From assembly GCA_944363795.1 (NCBI GenBank), contig CALVVG010000006.1, forward strand, positions 1 through 40,988: 40,988 nt of DNA, given 5' to 3'. Position numbers and translations under genes: made by a program. The notes beneath the pieces were generated by a model. The model was not told the origin of the DNA and did not search any database. It saw nothing but the letters and a program-made list of their open reading frames with translations. Positions within the stretch are counted from its first letter, which is position 1. Each line of letters opens with the position of its first letter. This stretch comes from an uncultured Bacilli bacterium (lineage in GTDB: Bacteria; Bacillota_I; Bacilli_A; RF39; UBA660). Positions 35,201 through 40,988 of the stretch are shown in pieces.

Positions 35201-36559
35201 TGTAATATTGGTTAATTCAGTAATAATTTTAGGTAAAGGATTAGGACAAGCAATTAATTCATCAAATCGCTCAATTATTTCATCATTTTTAACTTTAACA
35301 GCCCCAATTTCAATCATTTGATCTTTGCCACTATTAAGACCAGTTGTTTCCGTATCATATACAACATATTCTTGATCAAACAAATTATATTCTTTATTAT
35401 TAAAAACTATATTCGCATCAATATCAACTATATTTATTTCTGCCCCATACAAAGCTTTAAAACGATTTAGCCCCTCTTTTCCTTTATTTATTTTGGCTAA
35501 AGCGTTAAAAACATCAGGATAAGCTTGCAAACAATTATGATCAGTAATAGCTACTGCTTTATGTCCTAACTTATAAGCAAATTTTATTAATGTAGAAGCA
35601 TCAATTACTCCATCCATTGCACTCATCATTGTATGAGCATGCAATTCAACTCTTTTTTCCGAAGCATTATCAATTACATTTTCATCTTTAGAAGTAATGC
35701 TTTCAATATTTTTGGCATTAAAAACCATCTTTTTTAAATATTGGTCCATTTCCATGTTACCATGTACTCTATACCAATTACCTACATTTAATCTCTTATT
35801 AATATAATTAAATTCTTCTTCATCAAACTTAATTAATTTCATCATATAGCTATCAGTTTTATCACTAACTTTCATATTAAGAATAAAAATTGGGCCTTTT
35901 TTGCCTTGCCTTTCCACAGCTTCCTTTTGAAATATATACACTTCTACAATTAAATTTTTCGTTTCTCCTAAAATATTATTAAGTTTGGTAACTTCACCAT
36001 CTTTATGATTTCCCATAATAATAGGAGATTCTTTTTTTGGTAAAATATTATCCTTATCTTTTTCTATTTCCTCTTTTACTTGATTGCGAAGATTTTCGCT
36101 AACAATTATTTCTATTTCATAATTGCCTAAACCATATCTATTTAATTGCTTAATAATTTCTGAACTTTCAAATAATAAATCACTTTTTTCTATTTCATTT
36201 AATACATAAAAATATATAGTATTATTTTTTACTTCTAAATCACTATTTTTTATTCCTATTAAAGATGGTCTTTTAATAATAAGTTCATCAATAAAATAAT
36301 CTAAATATCTTTTTATATCTTCTTCTAAAATATTATCATAAACAAAATTTACATCACAAACTATATTTCCATTTATACCATTACTAGCACACAAAAAAAG
36401 CTGATTTACAATATTTAAACTTAAAACATCTTGATTATGAATGTAGACAATAACTTTGTTTTCTTTTTCTTTTACTACTACTTTTAATATACTAGCTTCA
36501 TCTAATCCTTCTTGATTAAAATTAATGCTTTCTAAAAAACGTTTTAATTCTTCATTCAT
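32255..36559 (-). CDS. polC: DNA polymerase III PolC-type alpha subunit with proofreading exonuclease
   Basis: Main replicative polymerase of low-GC Gram-positives. 1,434 residues: N-terminal domains, OB fold (about 200-295), PHP domain (VELHAHTMMS about 304-313, ITDHN about 338-342) interrupted by a DEDD exonuclease (DTETTGLNSG about 402-411, HNAKFD about 482-487, HRADYD about 543-548), a zinc-binding segment (CPKCKSS ... CECGE), and the C-family polymerase palm with VPDIDLNFSGDNQ and LKLDILGHDDPT carrying the catalytic aspartates, then the duplicated helix-hairpin-helix region (GRGFQFKNINIEKS to the end). All active-site motifs are present. Start ATG 36557-36559 with GGGTGG upstream; it overlaps dnaE by 8 bases. 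Confidence 0.97.
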   Translation of the reverse strand: MNEELKRFLESINFNQEGLDEASILKVVVKEKENKVIVYIHNQDVLSLNIVNQLFLCASNGINGNIVCDVNFVYDNILEEDIKRYLDYFIDELIIKRPSLIGIKNSDLEVKNNTIYFYVLNEIEKSDLLFESSEIIKQLNRYGLGNYEIEIIVSENLRNQVKEEIEKDKDNILPKKESPIIMGNHKDGEVTKLNNILGETKNLIVEVYIFQKEAVERQGKKGPIFILNMKVSDKTDSYMMKLIKFDEEEFNYINKRLNVGNWYRVHGNMEMDQYLKKMVFNAKNIESITSKDENVIDNASEKRVELHAHTMMSAMDGVIDASTLIKFAYKLGHKAVAITDHNCLQAYPDVFNALAKINKGKEGLNRFKALYGAEINIVDIDANIVFNNKEYNLFDQEYVVYDTETTGLNSGKDQMIEIGAVKVKNDEIIERFDELIACPNPLPKIITELTNITDEMLEGKDTEENVTKRFLEFVGDLPLVAHNAKFDISFIKSAVKKYNLKEFNNTVIDTMGMARNMYPEWRNHKLSTLVKNLEVDWDEDKHHRADYDCEGTSKCFYRMLYELKKQNVKTTIQLAGLADQENAIKFARPFHATVIAKNRVGLKNLFKIISLANTKYLYKGKEPKIPRTDLMNLREGLIVGSGCINGEVFEKGYGLNDDELIDLMNFYDYIEVNPPSACSHIIGNDKKFHNTLEYGGYISRLVKTAKKIGKLPVATGDVHNLRPDDLIYRKIIIGQKTNGKLHPLNHKDIEVPNMYFMTTEEMLDQFAFLDEDLRKEIVITNPNIIADEVEELQIIHDKLYTPVLENSAEITKEMVYKKAHEIYGNPLPQNIAERLEAELAGIIGGGFDVIYLIAEKLVKKSNSDGYFVGSRGSVGSSLVATMMGITEVNGLPPHYVCPKCKSSYFEDESGESLANNYSSGYDMPDRICECGEKLRKEGQDMPFATFLGFKAEKVPDIDLNFSGDNQADAHNYVKVLFGEDHAYRAGTISTVAEKTAFGYVRGYCEDNNIILNDIEIERLAIGCTGVKRTTGQHPGGIIVIPQYMDVFDFTPYQFPADEPDSTWFTTHFDFHAIHDNVLKLDILGHDDPTMLRYLGDTTKVNILDIPFDDTNVISLFTSPKVLNVNEEQILCKTGTLGIPEFGTNFAIRMLLEIKPTHFADLVKIAGLSHGTNVWQGNVRDLIINNVASFNEVVGCRDDIMVSLINYGMEPSSAFKISEFVRKGKAKKEPETWQLHAASMREHDVPEWFIECCRKIEYMFPKAHACAYVMMAYRVAWFKVYYPLYYYSAFFSIRRSDFDVKAMLQGYDGIKRRLIEIREKEFGASAKENAVADTLAVALEMLARGFQFKNINIEKSLAKTFYIDEENKSLYLPFMAVDGLGESVANKIIEERNKKPFYCIEDFQTRGKVNQTTMNSLRELGVFNGMPESAQMSLF

Positions 36560-39419
36560 GTAAACCACCCATCTTTCTTATATTATTTACTATTATCTGA
36601 TATTTGTCAAATCTCTTTTCTATACTTCCCCATACCATTATAATATCATTTTCTTTAATATCAACAAACAAATTATATATTCCCGGAAATATAGTAAAAT
36701 CCGCTACTCCAGTATCATCTGAAGCTCTAAAAAATGCCATTTTTTCATTTTTTTTCGTTGTAATTATTGTAATTTTATCTACTAATACAACACATTTAAT
36801 TTTTTTAAATAAATTGTTAGTTAAATGCATCAATTTAAAATATTCATTGCTACTATAAATACTTGTTGGGTGATTATTAATAAAATAGCCATAACTACTT
36901 AACTCTTCTTCTTTGAGTAAACTACTACTATATTCTGGATATTCTACTATTAAAGGCTTTTCTATAATACCATCTTCATCTTGCAATTGACCATAATTTA
37001 TAGCGCTTTCAATATTATTTAATAATGTATTATGATTTAAAGAAAAGCAATCTAAAGCACCAGCTTTAATTAATATTTCTAACAAAGCTGCATTGATAAA
37101 ATTTTTAGTTTTATACGTAAAATCAAAAATATCAGTAAATTTACCATTTTGAGCCAAGACAATTTTACTAGCTATGTCTTTATTAATATTTTTTATTATC
37201 CATAAAGGCATATATAATTTATTATCTTTAACTAAATAATCATTATAAGGATTATTAATACTAGGTTTATAAAATTTAATATTTTTACTTTTTAAATACG
37301 CTAAATAATAACTATTTTTAGTATCACTAGCTGAATTATTTAACATTTCAACAATAAAATATGCCGAATAAAAAGTTTTTAAATAAGCCATTTGATAAGC
37401 AATTAAAGCATATGCAACTGAATGCGATTTATTAAAACCATAGCTAGCAAATTTTGCAATTAATTCATATATTTGCAAAGCAATATTTTTTTCATAACCA
37501 TTAGCTATAGCTCTTTTAATAAATTTTATTTGCTCTTGCTTAATTACTTCTTCTTTTTTCTTAGAAATTGCTCTTCTTATTAAATCTGCTTCTTGATATG
37601 TATATCCGGCTATTTTGACTAATATTGCTATTATTTGCTCTTGATAAATCAAAATACCATAAGTTTCTTTTAATATATTTTCTAAATCTTTATGAAGATA
37701 AGTTATTTTTTCCAAACCATTTTTTCTTCGAATAAAAGAAAGAGCATGTTCTTTTGGACCTGGTCTACCCAAAGCAATACCAGCAATCAAATCATTAAAA
37801 GAATTAGGTTTTAATTTTAAAACTAAAGAATGCATTGTTGGTGTTTCAAATTGAAATATTCCTTCAGTATCTCCTTTTTGAAAAAGCTTATATACTTCTG
37901 GGTTATTTAAATCAATATTTTTTAATATATCATGACTAACATTTTTTAATATATTGGCAATAATTGTCAAATTTTTAAGACCTAAAAAATCCATTTTTAA
38001 AAGGCCAATATTCTCTAAATATTCCATTGCAACCCCAGTAATAATTTCTCCATTACTAATATGAATCGGTATTACAGAATCTAACTCTACACTCGATATT
38101 ACTACACCTGCAGCATGTGTAGAAACATTTTTTTTAAGTCCTTCCAATTTTAATGATATATCATAAACTTTTTTTAACTCTTGATAATTATTTAAATATT
38201 TTTTTATAACTGAATTTTGTAAATTCGTTTTAAGATCAACATTTGCTATAATATTTTTAACAAACTTATCGATTAAATTATCATTTACTTTTAATAATTT
38301 ACCAATTTCTCGAATCACTAATTTACTTTTTAATGTGTTAAATGTAAGACCTAAAGCAACCTTGTCATGACCATACCTTTCTTTTACATAATTGATAACT
38401 TGTTCCCTTTTATTAGCATCAAAATCAATATCAATATCTGGCATAGTTATTCGAGAAGGATTTAAAAATCTTTCAAATAACAAATTATATTTTAAAGGAT
38501 CAATATCAGTTATTCCAATTGCAAAACTTACTAATGATCCCGCAGCAGAACCTCTTCCTGGGCCAACTAAAATATTGTTTCTTTTAGCATATAGGACGTA
38601 ATCATAAACAATTAAAAAATAATCAACAAATCCCATAGTTTTTATAGTATTTAATTCATAATCTAAACGTTTTAAATATATATTGTTTACATTATTATTT
38701 AACCTTTTACGAAGTCCCTTATAAGCTAAATTTTTTAAAAATAAAAATGAATCGACATTAGATTTATAAATAGGAATATATCTTTTATCGTAAGGAATTT
38801 CTATATTAATAAAAGAAACTATTTCTTCAATTTTTTTAGTATCAACAGAAAAATCCTTTTTATAATAATTATTAGAATAATCTTCTCTATTTTCTTTTCT
38901 TAAATCATCTAAATAATTAAGATATTTTACATCATCTATTTTTAAAGCCCGCAAATCATTTACATAAACAATATTTTCACTCAACATATAAGCATTAGTT
39001 TTTTCATATTCATTAGTATAACCAATATAAGCTTTTTCAAAAAAGCTAATTAATTTATATAAATTTATACTTTTATAAGGAACAATTACTAATATATTTT
39101 GATGATACTTTTCTAAATCAATGATGGAAATATCTCTCGTTTCTTTAATAGTATGAATCTTTAATAAATTCTTATAACCTTCATAATTGATTGCATATAA
39201 ATATAAATCTAAGTTATTTAGTTTTATATTTAAACCAATAATTGGTTTAATTTTATTTTCTTTACATGAATTATAAAAATCTAATACACCATATAAATTA
39301 TCATCACATATTGCACAGCTAGAAATATTTTCTTGTATTAAAAAACTAATTAAATCTTTCACTTTAATTAAACTTTTTAATAAAGAATAATCAGTTGTTA
39401 CTTTAAGTGGTGTATACAT
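36552..39419 (-). CDS. dnaE: DNA polymerase III DnaE-type alpha subunit
   Basis: C-family polymerase that in Gram-positives extends RNA primers before handing over to PolC. 955 residues, shorter than E. coli DnaE (1,160). Order: PHP domain (1-200), palm with GPGRGSAAGSLVSF (287-300), PDIDIDFD (327-334) and LKMDFLGLKN, fingers (RPGPKEHALSFIRRKNG, GILIYQEQII, FNKSHSVAYALIAYQMAYLK), helix-hairpin-helix, and a C-terminal OB fold (about 870-945, FFRASDDTGVADFTIFPG). The PHP metal site is degraded: the usual HxHS near the N-terminus reads TTDYS (8-12) and the TDH motif reads CDD, so it is probably catalytically dead. ATG start with GAGGT six bases upstream; TTGGCA/TATAAT promoter ahead. The linkage to polC is unusual. 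Confidence 0.96.
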   Translation of the reverse strand: MYTPLKVTTDYSLLKSLIKVKDLISFLIQENISSCAICDDNLYGVLDFYNSCKENKIKPIIGLNIKLNNLDLYLYAINYEGYKNLLKIHTIKETRDISIIDLEKYHQNILVIVPYKSINLYKLISFFEKAYIGYTNEYEKTNAYMLSENIVYVNDLRALKIDDVKYLNYLDDLRKENREDYSNNYYKKDFSVDTKKIEEIVSFINIEIPYDKRYIPIYKSNVDSFLFLKNLAYKGLRKRLNNNVNNIYLKRLDYELNTIKTMGFVDYFLIVYDYVLYAKRNNILVGPGRGSAAGSLVSFAIGITDIDPLKYNLLFERFLNPSRITMPDIDIDFDANKREQVINYVKERYGHDKVALGLTFNTLKSKLVIREIGKLLKVNDNLIDKFVKNIIANVDLKTNLQNSVIKKYLNNYQELKKVYDISLKLEGLKKNVSTHAAGVVISSVELDSVIPIHISNGEIITGVAMEYLENIGLLKMDFLGLKNLTIIANILKNVSHDILKNIDLNNPEVYKLFQKGDTEGIFQFETPTMHSLVLKLKPNSFNDLIAGIALGRPGPKEHALSFIRRKNGLEKITYLHKDLENILKETYGILIYQEQIIAILVKIAGYTYQEADLIRRAISKKKEEVIKQEQIKFIKRAIANGYEKNIALQIYELIAKFASYGFNKSHSVAYALIAYQMAYLKTFYSAYFIVEMLNNSASDTKNSYYLAYLKSKNIKFYKPSINNPYNDYLVKDNKLYMPLWIIKNINKDIASKIVLAQNGKFTDIFDFTYKTKNFINAALLEILIKAGALDCFSLNHNTLLNNIESAINYGQLQDEDGIIEKPLIVEYPEYSSSLLKEEELSSYGYFINNHPTSIYSSNEYFKLMHLTNNLFKKIKCVVLVDKITIITTKKNEKMAFFRASDDTGVADFTIFPGIYNLFVDIKENDIIMVWGSIEKRFDKYQIIVNNIRKMGGLHE

Positions 39420-39436
39420 ATCAATACCTCTTAAAT

Positions 39437-39465
39437 ATTATATAGCACATTTAAATAGTTGCCAA
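39437..39465 (-). promoter_or_regulatory. Promoter of the dnaE-polC operon
   Basis: Minus-strand TTGGCA (39460-39465), a 17-base spacer and TATAAT (39437-39442), 18 bases before the dnaE ATG. Confidence 0.8.
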
Positions 39466-39481
39466 GATATTGTTTTAGAAT

Positions 39482-39506
39482 AAAAAAAGAAACTAATAAT
39501 TAGTTT
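39482..39506 (-). terminator. Terminator of the metallophosphoesterase gene
   Basis: AAACTAA (39490-39496) and TTAGTTT (39500-39506) with a 3-base loop, followed on the minus strand by seven T residues (39482-39488). The stop codon (39500-39502) is inside the stem. Confidence 0.75.
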
Positions 39507-40807
39507 TCAGTTTTATTGCCATATTTTTTATAAAATTTTTCTACTTGTGACAAACGAGGCTTTTCTCTGGTTAATTGCATTGATTCTGTATTTTTAGTTT
39601 CAATATTTTTTATGCAGCCGAGATTTTCCTTATTATTAGGTAATTCATAAGCTACTTCACTAACTATTATATCTGATTTAGTTAATTGTAAATGTTTAAT
39701 TAAGACAGATTCTATATAACCTATTTTATTAAAATGTAAAGTAACTTCTAAAGCACTAGGTTTGGCATTAGTCAAATCAGATAATGTAGGAATTGCAACG
39801 TTTAATCTATTATTATTCATAAATGTCATATAGTTGTGAGTATGGCCATGAAAAACTATTGAAGCTGATGTAGTAGCTAAATTTCCAGAATTTATATAAT
39901 GATATAAATGAATTTGATCATTTTTTAAATATACTAAAGCGTTGTTATATCCTCCAATAATAATATCATGTCTATAATTAGAACAAGCTGTCATTAAATT
40001 AATATTACCTTTTTTAAGAGCGCTTAAGTCATGATCACCAGCAACACCGAATGTCAATATACTTTTATCATGTGGATAAATTTTCAAAAAATGTTCTAGT
40101 TGTTTATGTACATCAGATATCTTTTGATGACCTTTTGTAAATGTTCCATCGATAATGTCACCGCCTAAAAAAATAATGTGAATATCATTTTTATTGCAAT
40201 AATTAAAAACACGATCAATTAAATCTATTCTTTCTAATTCATTACCCAAATGTAAGTCAGATATAGCTACTAATTTTACTTCATTTTCACAAGCATCCGT
40301 TATTAAAGTTTCTGTTTGATTAAAAAAATTACTTTTCCATTTTTTTATATCACCTATGTTAGATAAATTCTTATAAACTATTGAACCATTAGAATAATAT
40401 TTGCGAGAATAATCCATTCCCATATTTTTTAAACATAATAATTGATTATATAATTGATAATAATTAATATTCAATGTTTTACAAATATCAGCTGCAGTCT
40501 TACCACTATTAAGCAATGTAACTAAATAATCATAATCAGAATAATTTAATTGCCATATCTTATTTTGTTCTAATACATCTAATTTATCATTTTTTTGATT
40601 TTGTGCCAAAATTCTTTTTAATTTAGGAATTATACTGTTATAAAATTTTTTGCTAAATGCCTTATTCCATTGTTCTTGAGCTTGAGGATTGGCTAAATCT
40701 TTGCCATATCTTAAAATTACTATTTTTTGCTCCTCAGGTGATAAATTACTAATAGCATTTATTTCTGATATTGAATAATCATCTAAATATTCATCAATAC
40801 TTTTCAT
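39500..40807 (-). CDS. Calcineurin-like metallophosphoesterase with DNA-binding-like N-terminus
   Basis: 435 residues. Residues 1-70 include NLSPEEQKIVILRYG, which resembles the region 4 helix-turn-helix of sigma factors, and 95-125 (SGKTAADICKTLNINYYQLYNQL) looks like a second helix-turn-helix. The phosphoesterase domain (about 176-375) has ISDLHLGN (182-189), LGGDIIDG (214-221), VAGDHD (255-260; the family usual is GNHE/D), a histidine near 303 and GHTHN (321-325), giving nearly all metal ligands. The asparagine of GNHD, normally a metal ligand, is replaced by aspartate. A charged tail follows. Substrate unknown: nucleic acid, cyclic nucleotide or phosphoprotein are all possible. ATG start with AGGGGGG upstream; own promoter and terminator. 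Confidence 0.85.
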   Translation of the reverse strand: MKSIDEYLDDYSISEINAISNLSPEEQKIVILRYGKDLANPQAQEQWNKAFSKKFYNSIIPKLKRILAQNQKNDKLDVLEQNKIWQLNYSDYDYLVTLLNSGKTAADICKTLNINYYQLYNQLLCLKNMGMDYSRKYYSNGSIVYKNLSNIGDIKKWKSNFFNQTETLITDACENEVKLVAISDLHLGNELERIDLIDRVFNYCNKNDIHIIFLGGDIIDGTFTKGHQKISDVHKQLEHFLKIYPHDKSILTFGVAGDHDLSALKKGNINLMTACSNYRHDIIIGGYNNALVYLKNDQIHLYHYINSGNLATTSASIVFHGHTHNYMTFMNNNRLNVAIPTLSDLTNAKPSALEVTLHFNKIGYIESVLIKHLQLTKSDIIVSEVAYELPNNKENLGCIKNIETKNTESMQLTREKPRLSQVEKFYKKYGNKTEN

Positions 40808-40836
40808 AGTCCCCCCTAAATCTTAATTTTGAGCTT

Positions 40837-40865
40837 AGAATATCAAAAAAATAGTATTTTGTCAA
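40837..40865 (-). promoter_or_regulatory. Promoter of the metallophosphoesterase gene
   Basis: Minus-strand TTGACA (40860-40865, perfect -35), a 17-base spacer and TATTCT (40837-40842), about 30 bases before the ATG. Confidence 0.8.
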
Positions 40866-40943
40866 ATCAAAGGAATCAAAACATCTTTTATTAAAGCATT
40901 TTAATAACTTGTTTGAGTTTCGGTGAAAAAAATAATTGACAAG

Positions 40944-40982
40944 AAAAAATCAGAAAATGTTGATAACTTTTTCTGATTTTTG
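40944..40982. terminator. Hairpin terminator at the right edge
   Basis: Perfect 13-bp arms (40945-40957 and 40969-40981) with an 11-base loop and A/T runs on both sides. It probably ends a minus-strand gene lying beyond the window and could work in both directions. Confidence 0.7.
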
Positions 40983-40988
40983 ATTGAA

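Overview
The window is an AT-rich (clearly below one third G+C) segment of a low-GC Gram-positive chromosome. Support comes from the PolC/DnaE replicase pair, the mraZ-rsmH-ftsL-pbp division cluster and the fmt-rlmN-prpC-prkC-rsgA-rpe cluster, all typical of Bacillota. TGA is used as a stop (ends of rsmH, ftsL, rpe and dnaE), which argues against Mycoplasma-type code 4. The surface proteins, which have TasA-like signal segments and a shared C-terminal domain with a DNLYRIIGLF core, recall uncultured gut Bacilli/Clostridia lineages (RF39- or TANB77-like). That placement is inference.

Layout. Almost every gene is on the minus strand, so the reading order below runs from the right edge leftwards. 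40807-39500 is a metallophosphoesterase with a DNA-binding-like N-terminus. 39419-32255 is dnaE overlapping polC. 32137-30863 is a secreted or anchored surface protein. 30594-29905 is a zinc-ribbon membrane protein cut by an in-frame stop. 29618-21326 is one long operon: unknown gene, fmt, membrane protein, pgsA, rlmN, prpC, prkC, rsgA, rpe. 21325-20957 holds extreme poly(A)/poly(T) tracts and a duplicated terminator. 20956-18461 is a TasA-like/FN3 surface protein whose last ~150 bases, running past the stop codon, are strikingly GC-rich. 18319-14538 is the division cluster mraZ-rsmH-ftsL-pbpB, preceded by four evenly spaced MraZ-type boxes. 13608-14532 is the only plus-strand unit, two small genes of unknown function, convergent with pbpB and divergent from the next operon. 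13432-8474 is a four-gene operon that looks like a membrane-anchored, apparently nuclease-less McrBC-type system with a calcium-repeat surface protein. 8146-7619 is lepB. 7502-1840 is a giant Ig-repeat/beta-helix adhesin broken by a one-base frameshift. 1767-59 is a PH-domain protein and a penicillin-binding protein that has lost its KTG motif.

How the genes fit together. Three modules serve the envelope: septal peptidoglycan synthesis (pbpB, ftsL, rsmH, mraZ), a PASTA kinase/phosphatase pair sensing the wall (prkC/prpC), and phospholipid synthesis (pgsA). Signal peptidase and several large surface proteins fill the accessory stretches. The other operons cover replication (dnaE-polC), translation start and rRNA modification (fmt, rlmN, rsgA) and central metabolism (rpe).

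Most worth following up: the 8474-13432 operon, the GC-rich variable-looking 3' end of the 18461 gene, the terminator that swallows the start of the truncated PBP gene, and three apparently broken genes. No tRNA, rRNA gene, CRISPR array, insertion sequence or prophage was recognised.
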